Shown piece by piece: positions 25,753-34,392 of a DNA stretch of 64,000 nucleotides. The position numbers were made by a program, and so were the translations under genes. How positions within the stretch are numbered: the stretch's first letter is position 1; each line of letters starts with the position of its first letter. Under the pieces are notes generated by a model that ran no database searches, had not been told where the DNA came from, and saw only the letters and a list, made by a program, of their open reading frames with translations. Where the stretch lies: contig JBEBXQ010000002.1 in assembly GCA_040391535.1 (NCBI GenBank), forward strand, positions 1-64,000, in the 5' to 3' direction. The stretch is from JBEBXQ01 sp040391535. GTDB taxonomy: Bacteria; Bacteroidota; Bacteroidia; Cytophagales; Spirosomataceae.

Positions 25753-27888
25753 ATGAAATTCAGAACAGATATATTCAAACGTTCGGCTATTCATACACGC
25801 CGGATGCTTCTTTTGGGTGCTATGGCTGTATCCGCAGTGGCTGTTTCCACAGTGGCTGTTTCTACGACGGCTTCAGCACAACAAGCTTCCAGATTACCTT
25901 CTACCGAAAACGATTATTACCAGATGGTAACCCTGCCGGTGCCGGAAGGTATCGTACTGGAAATCGGTGGAATGGTGGTCCTGCCAAACGGAACACTGGC
26001 TGTGTCTACCCGCCGGGGCGATGTGTGGATGATCGAAAACCCTACCGGTGAAGGTAACCGTGCCCCGTATTATAAAAAATTCGCAAGCGGATTGCATGAA
26101 ATCCTGGGACTGGCCTATCAGGATGGTGCTTTAATCATGGCACAACGCGGCGAGCTTACCAGGCTTACCGATAAAAACAAAGACGGGAAGGCAGACAGCT
26201 ACGAGACCATCTATGCCTGGCCGCTTTCAGCACATTATCATGAATATTCGTACGGACCGGTTATGATGGCCGACGGAAGTATGATGGTAACCGGCAATGT
26301 CGCCTTTGGTGATGCGGAGTGGTGGGCTGGTGAAAGCCGCGTACCGGGAAGAGGCTGGGCCATGCGTATTACGCCCGACGGCAAAATGGAGCCCTGGGCG
26401 GCCGGCATGCGCTCCCCTGCCGGAATAGGACAGGTAGACGGAGAGTTTTTCTATGCGGAAAATCAGGGAGACTGGATGGGCTCAGGTTTTATAGCACATG
26501 CAAAAAAAGGAAGTTTCTTTGGCCATCCTGCCAGTCTTGACTGGGCTGGTGAAGCCAATTCACCTGTTAAAGTCAAAAAAGAAGATCTTTATAAAATAGT
26601 CGATCCTCGGCTGAATCCTCCTGGTGGCCCTTATGTAAAACCGGAAAACCTGGAAGGACGTGGTACTGCACTCTATGAAGTGGCTGAAAAGGTTCCGGGT
26701 GTTTCGGTTCCTGCCGTGTGGCTGCCTCATGGTATCCTGGGAATTTCAAACTCGGAAATTATTAACATTCCGAAAGATGCCCGTTTCGGTCCTTTCGGCG
26801 GGCAACTGCTGGTCGGAGATCAGGGACAAAGCAAGATATCACGGGTTTTTCTTGAAAAAGTCAAAGGAGAATATCAGGGTGGCGCAGTGTTGTTCAGAGA
26901 AGGTTTTCAGTCGGGTGTACTGAGAATGGCCTGGGCGCATGACGGATCACTTTTTGTAGGACAGACCAACCGCGGATGGGGTTCTACCGGACCGGATGAT
27001 TATGGATTGCAGAAACTGGTATTCACCGGCGAAACGCCGTTTGAAATCAAAACAGTCAGTGCGCGTCCGGACGGATTCGAAATCGAGTTCACCCAGCCTG
27101 TAGACAAAACCAAGGCAGAAGATGTAAATTCTTATGATATCACCGGTTTTACCTATAAGTATCACCCCGTATACGGCAGTCCAGTAGTGGATGACAAAAA
27201 CTGTCCGGTTTCAGGTATAAAAGTATCAGAAGACCGCACCAAAGTAAGGATCCTTGTAGGCGGATTGCGTGAAAAATATATTCATGAAATCAAACTTTCC
27301 GGACTTACCAATGACAGGAACGATGTGCTGCTTCACACTACCGCTTATTATACGCTGAATGCCATTCCGGACGGAGCTAAAATTTCAGGACATAAGAAAG
27401 TAACACCGAAAGAACCACAGGCAGCGCATACCCATGACCATGCTGCGCCTGTAGCCGCTTCTACCGAAAACATGGCCAAGAGAACCGCGACACAACCTGC
27501 CAGCTGGACCAACGGACCTGACCAGACGATTGTCATGGGTACAAAAGCCGGACTGAAATTTGACCAGACTGAAATAACACTTAAAGCAGGAAGCAGGGTA
27601 AAATTAGCGCTGAACAACAATGATGATATGCCGCACAATCTGCTGATTGTGGAAGACGGCACCTCAGAGCAGGTAGGTCAGGCTGCTTTGAACCTGGGAC
27701 TGAAAGGCAATGAACTCGGCTATATTCCGGATCTGCCGTCTGTGCTTTACCACACGAAGCTGATCCAGCCGGGCGCGTCTGATGAGATCTATTTTATAGC
27801 ACCTCTCAAACCTGGCAAATATACCTATGTATGTACGTATCCGGGTCATTATCTTACGATGAAAGGTACCCTCACGATCGTACCGTAA
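25753..27888 (+). CDS. sorbosone-dehydrogenase-like beta-propeller with C-terminal cupredoxin
   Basis: I start at the ATG at 25753; a start at 25708 would overlap the previous gene. The 711-residue protein begins with a long signal containing HTRRMLLLG, a Tat-like twin-arginine motif, then VAVST repeats. A six-bladed propeller of the glucose/sorbosone dehydrogenase type covers about 65-420 (GIVLEIGGMVVLPNGTLAVSTRRGDVWMIEN, WLPHGILGISNSEI). A His-rich linker (HTHDHA, near 558) leads to an azurin-like domain from about 590: His628 in MPHNLLIV and Cys694, His699 and Met703 in VCTYPGHYLTMKG are the type 1 copper ligands. It may oxidise a sugar and pass electrons to copper; this is inference. Confidence 0.88.
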   Translation: MKFRTDIFKRSAIHTRRMLLLGAMAVSAVAVSTVAVSTTASAQQASRLPSTENDYYQMVTLPVPEGIVLEIGGMVVLPNGTLAVSTRRGDVWMIENPTGEGNRAPYYKKFASGLHEILGLAYQDGALIMAQRGELTRLTDKNKDGKADSYETIYAWPLSAHYHEYSYGPVMMADGSMMVTGNVAFGDAEWWAGESRVPGRGWAMRITPDGKMEPWAAGMRSPAGIGQVDGEFFYAENQGDWMGSGFIAHAKKGSFFGHPASLDWAGEANSPVKVKKEDLYKIVDPRLNPPGGPYVKPENLEGRGTALYEVAEKVPGVSVPAVWLPHGILGISNSEIINIPKDARFGPFGGQLLVGDQGQSKISRVFLEKVKGEYQGGAVLFREGFQSGVLRMAWAHDGSLFVGQTNRGWGSTGPDDYGLQKLVFTGETPFEIKTVSARPDGFEIEFTQPVDKTKAEDVNSYDITGFTYKYHPVYGSPVVDDKNCPVSGIKVSEDRTKVRILVGGLREKYIHEIKLSGLTNDRNDVLLHTTAYYTLNAIPDGAKISGHKKVTPKEPQAAHTHDHAAPVAASTENMAKRTATQPASWTNGPDQTIVMGTKAGLKFDQTEITLKAGSRVKLALNNNDDMPHNLLIVEDGTSEQVGQAALNLGLKGNELGYIPDLPSVLYHTKLIQPGASDEIYFIAPLKPGKYTYVCTYPGHYLTMKGTLTIVP
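25822..25866 (+). repeat. three 15-base tandem units inside a signal peptide
   Basis: The units at 25822-25836, 25837-25851 and 25852-25866 encode MAVSA, VAVST and VAVST. The last two differ at only two positions, so a recent in-frame duplication lengthened the hydrophobic part of the signal. Confidence 0.8.
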
Positions 27889-27907
27889 CCGTTTTAAAAT
27901 ACCTCAT

Positions 27908-27936
27908 AAAAAAACCGGCTTAATGCCGGTTTTTTT
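27908..27936 (+). terminator. Rho-independent terminator
   Basis: AAAAAAACCGGC at 27908-27919, a 5-base loop, and GCCGGTTTTTTT up to 27936 form a stem ended by a T tract, 20 bases after the cupredoxin gene stop. It insulates the next operon. Confidence 0.9.
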
Positions 27937-28016
27937 ATGTTAAATCGAACAAATTTATCAGATTTTCCTTTTTTTATCGTATTTTTAACACTTTCACATT
28001 TATAAACCACCGATTA

Positions 28017-30326
28017 ATGCTGATTTTAGTACTATTAGGATTTCTATTTCCAATATTACTTTTGCTGATAAACAAACGGTTAAAAGAAAAGCTGTCTGTA
28101 TTCTACGGGCTGTTTCCGTTTGCCCTGTTTCTGTTTTTCGTTAGCAGGCTTCCCGTTATTAACTCCGGAGAGGTAATCAGCACTACCAGTCCGTGGATTC
28201 CCTCACTTGGCCTTGAATTAAGCTGGAAACTCGACGGCCTTTCCCTGCTGTTCTCTTTACTCATCACAGGCATTGGTACACTGATCTTTTTTTACTCCTC
28301 TTCCTACCTGAAGGGGCATCAGTATATTGACCGTTTTTACAGTTACCTGAGTATGTTTATGGCAGCGATGCTGGGAGTGGTTCTGGCTGACAATCTGCTG
28401 CTGCTGTTTATCTTCTGGGAGCTGACCAGCATCACCTCATTTTTTCTGATCGGATTCAATAATGACAAGAAGGAATCAAGGCGCAGTGCAATGATCGCTC
28501 TTGCCATTACAGGTGGGGGCGGGTTTTTCCTGATGGCGGGCTTTGTATTACTGGGACATATCGGCAATAGTTTTTCCATTCATGAACTTTCTCTGTTTGA
28601 TTATAACATCAAGCATCATGAACTCTACTGGGTAGTGCTTCTGTTTGTATTTGCTGGGGCCTTTACCAAATCTGCACAGTTCCCGTTTCATTTCTGGTTA
28701 CCCGGTGCCATGAAAGCACCTACACCGGTTTCCGGTTACCTGCATTCAGCCACGATGGTCAAGGCCGGTGTTTATCTGCTTGCGCGTATGACCCCTGTTT
28801 TGGGGAATCATGATTACTGGAATCTCACCCTGATGATTGTAGGCGGAGTTACCATGATTTACAGCGCGTACCATTCCCTTTACAGAACGGACCTGAAAGG
28901 CGTACTGGCCTACTCTACTATTGCAGCATTGGGAATACTCGTTTTTCTGATCGGGATCGGGAGTGAGCATGCCTTAATGGCAGCATCTGTTTTTATCCTT
29001 GTCCACGCCCTTTATAAGGCGGCACTTTTCCTTATCGTAGGCATCATTGACCACGAAACAGGGACAAGAGATATTACGCAGCTATCGGGATTAAAGGAAA
29101 AATTACCCATTGTAGGCATTGCCGGTTTACTGGCGGCACTTTCCAGCGCCGGCATTCCGCTGACCTTCGGATTTATAGGTAAAGATCTGATTTATGAATC
29201 CACCCTTCATCTGGAAGGGGTCCTGGGCATTTCATTAACCGCACTGGCAGTGCTTACCAATATTTTTCTGGTTTATGCCGGGTTTACGGCAGGCATCAAA
29301 CCCTTTACGGGAAGTCTGCCCAAACAGTTTGAACATATCCATTTACCCAAATCCAGCATGTGGATTCCCCCGCTTATACTAAGCGTCCTGGGTGTTTTTT
29401 ACGGATTATTACCCGCTATTCCGGGACAGGGATTACTGCGCTATACAGCCTCCACCATGCAGGGCTACCCGTTAGATATTACGCTTAAGATCTGGCATGG
29501 GTTCAATATCGTGTTATTATTAAGCGCTGTCACCATCGTGGGTGGAACGCTGCTGTATTTTATCCTCAAACCCAGCCACAGCCATCTTGAGCGCCTGGAG
29601 CGTTATTCGGCTGTTTCACCGCAACAGATCATATTAAAATTTGCCCGGCAGACCGAAAAACTGGCTACCTGGTATACCGGATTCATGCACAACGGGTATC
29701 TCCGCAATTATATACTGACCATCATGATATTCGTTATCACCATTCTTGGTTATAAATTATTTACGCGGGTGCCCATTTACATTAATCCTACCGTACTATC
29801 CGATGTATCCATTTACGAAGTTACGGTAGCGGTTATTATTATTTTATCCGTTCTCCGAACCGTAACCACCACTTCCCGCCTTTCAGCTGTAGCTGCACTG
29901 GGTGTATTAGGTTACGGGATCTGTTTACTGTATGTATTTTACAGTGCGCCTGACCTGGCCATGACACAGTTTACGATTGATACGCTGACTGTCGTTCTGT
30001 TCGTACTGGTATTATTCAAACTTCCCCCCTACCTTAATTTCATTAAGAAAGGCGTCAAAATAAGAGACATGACCGTCTCCGCGTTCTTTGGCGGACTGAT
30101 TGCCCTGATCGCACTGCAGGTACTGAACGAACCCGTCAATGAAGAGACAAGCATTTTCTATGCTGAGAATTCCTATGTACTGGCAAAAGGGCGAAACGTG
30201 GTGAATGTCATTCTGGTGGATTTCAGAGGATTTGATACCATGTTCGAAATTGTTGTACTGACTATTGCCGCATTGGGTGTATTCAGTTTGTTAAGACTTA
30301 AAATCGATATTACCGAGAAAGAATGA
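28017..30326 (+). CDS. mnhA: Mrp cation/proton antiporter subunit A
   Basis: The 769-residue protein is the large MrpA subunit. Residues 1-480 form the complex-I-like (NuoL/M) antiporter part with FWELTSITSFFLIGFNNDKKESRR (near 137), KSAQFPFHFWLPGAMKAPTPVSGYLHSATMVKAGVY (near 220-255) and HALYKAALFLIVGIIDHETGTRD. The C-terminal part has the DUF4040/MbhD-like segment (LYVFYSAPDLAMTQFTIDTLTVVLFVLVLFKLPPY near 640) and the MrpA tail VNVILVDFRGFDTMFEIVVLTIAALG. It is first of seven genes and overlaps mnhB by four bases, a sign of translational coupling. The operon expels Na+ or K+ in exchange for protons across the inner membrane. Confidence 0.95.
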   Translation: MLILVLLGFLFPILLLLINKRLKEKLSVFYGLFPFALFLFFVSRLPVINSGEVISTTSPWIPSLGLELSWKLDGLSLLFSLLITGIGTLIFFYSSSYLKGHQYIDRFYSYLSMFMAAMLGVVLADNLLLLFIFWELTSITSFFLIGFNNDKKESRRSAMIALAITGGGGFFLMAGFVLLGHIGNSFSIHELSLFDYNIKHHELYWVVLLFVFAGAFTKSAQFPFHFWLPGAMKAPTPVSGYLHSATMVKAGVYLLARMTPVLGNHDYWNLTLMIVGGVTMIYSAYHSLYRTDLKGVLAYSTIAALGILVFLIGIGSEHALMAASVFILVHALYKAALFLIVGIIDHETGTRDITQLSGLKEKLPIVGIAGLLAALSSAGIPLTFGFIGKDLIYESTLHLEGVLGISLTALAVLTNIFLVYAGFTAGIKPFTGSLPKQFEHIHLPKSSMWIPPLILSVLGVFYGLLPAIPGQGLLRYTASTMQGYPLDITLKIWHGFNIVLLLSAVTIVGGTLLYFILKPSHSHLERLERYSAVSPQQIILKFARQTEKLATWYTGFMHNGYLRNYILTIMIFVITILGYKLFTRVPIYINPTVLSDVSIYEVTVAVIIILSVLRTVTTTSRLSAVAALGVLGYGICLLYVFYSAPDLAMTQFTIDTLTVVLFVLVLFKLPPYLNFIKKGVKIRDMTVSAFFGGLIALIALQVLNEPVNEETSIFYAENSYVLAKGRNVVNVILVDFRGFDTMFEIVVLTIAALGVFSLLRLKIDITEKE

Positions 30327-30739
30327 AAAGTGATATTCTAAAAACAGCATCGGATTACCTGTTACCCGTACTCCTGCTTTTCTCCATCTTTATTTTACTG
30401 CGCGGACATTATCTGCCCGGAGGTGGTTTTGTAGGCGGACTGATGGCCTCTATTGCTTTTGTGCTTCACGCCTTTGCACACGGTATGGATGACACCCTTA
30501 AATTCATGAAATATCACCCGGCCATATTCATTCCGATAGGCCTGCTTATCTCTCTCAGCAGCTGTGTTGCCCCGCTGATATTGTTTGACATGCCCGCCAT
30601 GACCGGTCTGTGGTTTGAGACCCCCATTCCTGTCATCGGAATGATCGGTTCTGCTTTATTTTTTGACATCGGTGTATATCTCGTTGTAGTAGGTGCAACA
30701 CTTACCATGTTATTTACCATTTCTGAAAGTACTGATTAA
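30323..30739 (+). CDS. mnhB: Mrp antiporter subunit B
   Basis: A 138-residue protein with four membrane helices, of the MnhB domain family: LLPVLLLFSIFILLRGHYLPGGGFVGGLMASIAFVLHAFAHG (residues about 14-55) includes the conserved GHxxPGGGFxGGL motif. It starts inside the last codons of mnhA (four-base overlap) and stops two bases before mnhC. Essential part of the Mrp complex in studied systems. Confidence 0.95.
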   Translation: MKSDILKTASDYLLPVLLLFSIFILLRGHYLPGGGFVGGLMASIAFVLHAFAHGMDDTLKFMKYHPAIFIPIGLLISLSSCVAPLILFDMPAMTGLWFETPIPVIGMIGSALFFDIGVYLVVVGATLTMLFTISESTD

Positions 30740-30741
30740 CT

Positions 30742-31092
30742 ATGGAACTGATTCTTGTACTGATCATAGGAGTCTTATATGGTGCCGGCATTTATATGAT
30801 GCTCCGGCGCAGTATGGTCAAGTTACTGATCGGTATCATGTTACTGGGCAACGGGGCCAATATACTGATCTTCCTGCTGGGCCGTATTACCAAGGGCAAG
30901 CCACCTGTAATTCCTGACGGGGCCTCCGTTTTTACAGAAATGTATGCTGACCCCGTACCACAGGCTTTGATCCTGACCGCCATTGTAATCAGTTTTGGGG
31001 TACAGGCATTTGCGATTGTACTTTTAAAACGTGTTTACGCATTAATTGACTCTGACGATCTGGACGATCTGAATACCCCTGAAGATATATGA
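30742..31092 (+). CDS. mnhC: Mrp antiporter subunit C
   Basis: The 116-residue protein has three helices and is NuoK-like: GAGIYMMLRRSMVKLLIGIMLLGNGANILIFLLG and ADPVPQALILTAIVISFGVQAFAIVLLKRVY contain the conserved NuoK-type motifs (GNGAN, DPVPQALILTAIVI). It overlaps mnhD by four bases. Confidence 0.95.
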   Translation: MELILVLIIGVLYGAGIYMMLRRSMVKLLIGIMLLGNGANILIFLLGRITKGKPPVIPDGASVFTEMYADPVPQALILTAIVISFGVQAFAIVLLKRVYALIDSDDLDDLNTPEDI

Positions 31093-32597
31093 TGGACAAT
31101 ACCATTGTTGCTCCTATAGTTGAGCATCTGTTTACTGCAATTCTATTACTCTTTTTCTGGAAAAAAGTTAAAACCCAGCGTATTATAAGCGTACTGGGCA
31201 ACCTTATGGTACTGAATACCAGCTCTCAGCTTTTTATGAAAGTCTGGAATAATGGCATCCATACCATGCAGGCAGGTAACTGGCAGGCTCCCTTTGGTAT
31301 TACCCTTGTGGCTGATGTGTTCAGTAGCACCATGGTATTCCTGACTTCCATTGTAGGGCTTGCAATCGCAGTTTTTTCGGTGGTAGGTATTGGCAAGCCC
31401 CGTACCCAATACGGGTATTTCCCCTTATTTCACTTCCTGCTGATGGGCCTCAACGGAGCCTTTCTGACAGGTGACATATTCAATCTTTATGTATGGTTTG
31501 AAGTAATTATCATCTCCTCATTTGTCCTTATAACACTGGGAGGAAGGAAACCGCAGCTCGAAGGCGCCATCAAGTATGTTACCCTCAACCTGCTGGCTTC
31601 TGTGATTTTCCTGACGGCCATCGGTATTTTATACGGATTAACCGGCACCCTGAATATGGCCGATCTTTCCCTGAAAGTAGCATTGGTACAAAACCGCGGG
31701 CTGGTCAATATTACCAGTTTTCTGTTCTTTGTCGGCTTCGGTATCAAATCAGCCGTATTTCCGCTTTATTTCTGGCTGCCTTCTTCTTACCATACCCCAC
31801 CCTCAGCCATTGCGGCAAGTTTTGGTGGCTTACTGACAAAAGTGGGGGTATATGCCCTGTTAAGGGTCTATACTTTGATTTTCGTTCCTGATGAGTTTAC
31901 CCGTAACATGCTGATCACTGTAGCTGTACTTACCCTGATCACCGGAGCGTTCGGGGCGTTAATCAAGGATGATATCCGGCGGATGTTCTCCTACCTTATC
32001 GTGTGCCATATCGGTTTTATGATTGCCGGATTGGGTATGTATACCAAAGCCTCTCTGATAGGTGCTGTATTCTATCTTTTTCATGATATTATTGTAAAAA
32101 CCAATATGTTCCTGGTTTCAGGAATTATATACAAGATTAAGGGAACGGTCCATCTGGATAAGCTGGGCGGGCTTTATGACGAATACCCAAAGCTATCGCT
32201 GGTCATGGCGCTGGTCTTGTTTTCCCTGGTAGGTGTGCCGCCTTTATCAGGCTTCTGGCCCAAGCTTTACCTGTTCAATGCTGCCTTTGATATTTCAAGC
32301 TATGTACTGGTAGCTGCTATTATTCTGGCAAGTTTTATTACTTTATTCGTTATTGCACGTATGTGGGGAGAAGTATTCTGGAAAGATCAGCCGGAAACCG
32401 GACCGGGACGTGTTATGCAATTTGATAAAATCAGTATTTACAAACAGTTTCTGTTAACAGCACCTGTTATTTTTCTGACTTTCATTTCGCTGTACATTGG
32501 TTTCGGGGCCGCTAATATTATCTCACTTTCCGAAAGAATTGTGGGGGAAATGCTCGATGTAACACCATATATACAGGCAGTGTTAGGAAAACAATAA
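31089..32597 (+). CDS. mnhD: Mrp antiporter subunit D
   Basis: This 502-residue subunit is the second NuoN/M-like antiporter module, with fourteen or so helices. GIKSAVFPLYFWLPSSYHTPPSAIAASFGGLLTKVGVYALLR (about 220-262) contains the conserved lysine-bearing helices, WFEVIIISSFVLI near 138 carries the conserved Glu, and FHDIIVKTNMFLVSGIIYKIKGT lies near 330. It probably forms one of the proton paths. Thirteen bases separate it from mnhE. Confidence 0.95.
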   Translation: MMDNTIVAPIVEHLFTAILLLFFWKKVKTQRIISVLGNLMVLNTSSQLFMKVWNNGIHTMQAGNWQAPFGITLVADVFSSTMVFLTSIVGLAIAVFSVVGIGKPRTQYGYFPLFHFLLMGLNGAFLTGDIFNLYVWFEVIIISSFVLITLGGRKPQLEGAIKYVTLNLLASVIFLTAIGILYGLTGTLNMADLSLKVALVQNRGLVNITSFLFFVGFGIKSAVFPLYFWLPSSYHTPPSAIAASFGGLLTKVGVYALLRVYTLIFVPDEFTRNMLITVAVLTLITGAFGALIKDDIRRMFSYLIVCHIGFMIAGLGMYTKASLIGAVFYLFHDIIVKTNMFLVSGIIYKIKGTVHLDKLGGLYDEYPKLSLVMALVLFSLVGVPPLSGFWPKLYLFNAAFDISSYVLVAAIILASFITLFVIARMWGEVFWKDQPETGPGRVMQFDKISIYKQFLLTAPVIFLTFISLYIGFGAANIISLSERIVGEMLDVTPYIQAVLGKQ

Positions 32598-32610
32598 AAA
32601 ACAAAGCACT

Positions 32611-33084
32611 ATGAAGCAGTTATTAATCAACATCATGCTCACCTTTATATGGGTAGCTGTAACCGGACAATTCGTCTGGAGTAACTTCGTCTTTGGTTTT
32701 TTGCTCAGCTTTTTTATTCTATGGCTTATTACCAGAGATTCGGCAACCAAAAAGTACTTTGGCCAGGTTCCCAAGATTATAGGTTTCTTCTTTTATTTTC
32801 TTTTCGAAATGCTGAAAGCCAATTTTGAAGTTGCCTATGACGTGCTCACCCCAAAATTCTTCATGAAGCCCGGCATCGTGAAATACCCGCTGACAGCGTC
32901 TACTGATATGGAAATCACCATTCTGTCGAACCTTATTTCCCTTACACCCGGCACATTGATCATGGACCTGAGTGATGACCGTAAAGTATTATACATTCAT
33001 GTGATGTATATGAAGAACAAAGACCGTTTTATCAATCATATTAAAAACGGACTGGAGAGGAAACTTTTAGAAATTATGCGATGA
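32611..33084 (+). CDS. mnhE: Mrp antiporter subunit E
   Basis: A 157-residue MnhE protein: two or three N-terminal helices (FIWVAVTGQFVWSNFVFGFLLSFFILWLI) followed by a cytosolic part with LTASTDMEITILSNLISLTPGTLIMDLSDDRKVLYIHVMY, the family signature (LTPGT). It overlaps mnhF by four bases. Confidence 0.94.
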   Translation: MKQLLINIMLTFIWVAVTGQFVWSNFVFGFLLSFFILWLITRDSATKKYFGQVPKIIGFFFYFLFEMLKANFEVAYDVLTPKFFMKPGIVKYPLTASTDMEITILSNLISLTPGTLIMDLSDDRKVLYIHVMYMKNKDRFINHIKNGLERKLLEIMR

Positions 33085-33356
33085 ATCTGGACTATTTTAT
33101 ATCCTATATTGTTTTGCCGGTTCTGTCTGTTTCGATAGCGCTGATATTTTTCCGCTTTTACAAAGGGCCGACCGTAGCTGACCGCGTAGTGGCGCTTGAT
33201 TTGCTGATAACCATTGGTATAGCCGTCATTACAGCATACAGTATTTATACCGATCAGTCCACATTTCTGGATGCGGCAATGCTGCTGGCGCTGATCGCTT
33301 TTCTGGGAACAGTAGCTTTCTCATTTTATCTGGAGAAAAAAGACAAAAACGAATAA
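33081..33356 (+). CDS. mnhF: Mrp antiporter subunit F
   Basis: A 91-residue three-helix protein with the MnhF signature RFYKGPTVADRVVALDLLITIGIAVITAYS and a last helix FLDAAMLLALIAFLGTVAFSFYLEK. Follows mnhE with a four-base overlap and precedes mnhG by five bases. Confidence 0.94.
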   Translation: MNLDYFISYIVLPVLSVSIALIFFRFYKGPTVADRVVALDLLITIGIAVITAYSIYTDQSTFLDAAMLLALIAFLGTVAFSFYLEKKDKNE

Positions 33357-33361
33357 TTCTG

Positions 33362-33745
33362 ATGAGTGATTACCTGATTATAATGTTGAGCAGCGTAGGT
33401 CTTGCTGCTATAATGGTTGCCGCCATAGGGATTGTCAGAATGCCTGACTTCTACCTGCGCCTTTCGGTTACGGTAAAAGCAGCAACCCTGGGCAACGGGC
33501 TGCTTCTGCTCAGTGCGGCTATTTATTTCAACGAGGTTTCAGTGGGCTCCAAAGCGCTGGCTATTATCTTTTTCCTGCTGATTACAGCTCCCATTTCGGC
33601 CCACATGATCGGACGGACTTCCTATTTTATCGGCACAAAACTATGGGAAGATTCTGTACTTGATGAGCTCGCGGGGAAATACGAAAAAGACACCCACGAA
33701 CTGCGAAGTGATGAAGAAGAGGAAGGTTTACAGGAAAATGGTTAA
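33362..33745 (+). CDS. mnhG: Mrp antiporter subunit G
   Basis: A 127-residue three-helix MnhG protein: IGIVRMPDFYLRLSVTVKAATLGNGLLLLSAAIYF and LLITAPISAHMIGRTSYFIGTKLW are the family marks, followed by an acidic tail rich in Glu (SDEEEEGLQENG). Last gene of the operon. Its stop overlaps the stop region of the convergent rfbC by four bases, so no terminator separates them. Confidence 0.94.
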   Translation: MSDYLIIMLSSVGLAAIMVAAIGIVRMPDFYLRLSVTVKAATLGNGLLLLSAAIYFNEVSVGSKALAIIFFLLITAPISAHMIGRTSYFIGTKLWEDSVLDELAGKYEKDTHELRSDEEEEGLQENG

Positions 33746-34284
33746 ACGAAATCAGCAAATATTTTTCTGAAAGCGGGTAATACCAGGTCCTTTTCAGAAA
33801 CAATGGGTTGTTTTACCCCCCAGTCAATATTCAGATCCGTGTCATTCCATATAATTCCCGATTCAGCCCCTTTATTGTAAAGATTGGTGCATTTATAACT
33901 GAATATGCTGTCCTCCAGCGCAACAAAGCCATGTGCGAAACCTTCCGGGACATACACCATGTTGTTAAGGGAAGCCTGAAGATCAAAAATTTCATATTTC
34001 CCGAACGTAGGTGAATCCTGGCGAATGTCTACCGCTACATCAAGCACCCTTCCTGAAATAACCCTTACCAGCTTACCCTGTGCATAGGGAGCTTTCTGAA
34101 AATGCAGCCCCCGCAAAACCCCTTTTACAGAAAATGACTGATTGTCCTGCACAAAACTGACAGGTAAGCCAGCGTTACTGAAAGCCTCCTCATTATAAGA
34201 CTCAAAAAAGAAACCGCGTTCGTCTTCAAACACTCTTGGAAAAATCTCTACAAGGCCCTCAATGGAGGTTTGCTTTATCTGCAT
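33742..34284 (-). CDS. rfbC: dTDP-4-dehydrorhamnose 3,5-epimerase
   Basis: The 180-residue protein is a RmlC cupin of standard length: PRVFEDERGFFFESYNEEAF, FVQDNQSFSVKGVLRGLHFQKAPYAQGKLVRVISGRVLDVAVDIRQDSPTFGKY with the active-site His in RGLHFQ, and YVPEGFAHGFVALEDSIFSYKCTNLYN. It makes dTDP-4-keto-L-rhamnose in the dTDP-rhamnose route. The partner genes rfbA, rfbB and rfbD are not in the window, so this is a stray member, possibly serving the surface-sugar genes 15 kb away. It is convergent with, and overlaps by four bases, the mnhG gene. Confidence 0.95.
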   Translation of the reverse strand: MQIKQTSIEGLVEIFPRVFEDERGFFFESYNEEAFSNAGLPVSFVQDNQSFSVKGVLRGLHFQKAPYAQGKLVRVISGRVLDVAVDIRQDSPTFGKYEIFDLQASLNNMVYVPEGFAHGFVALEDSIFSYKCTNLYNKGAESGIIWNDTDLNIDWGVKQPIVSEKDLVLPAFRKIFADFV

Positions 34285-34363
34285 ACAATCAAACGTTTAT
34301 GGTATTAATATAAAAACATTCACAACTATCGCCGTAAATTTATGAATCTATCCTCAGAGGTTG

Positions 34364-34371
34364 TAATTTTG
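34364..34371 (+). promoter_or_regulatory. possible -7 promoter box of pyrF
   Basis: TAATTTTG fits TAnnTTTG exactly, 21 bases before the ATG at 34393. No TTG is found 19 bases upstream. Its position argues against a pyrF start at 34342. Confidence 0.4.
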
Positions 34372-34392
34372 GGGCAATTTTACCGAAAAATA

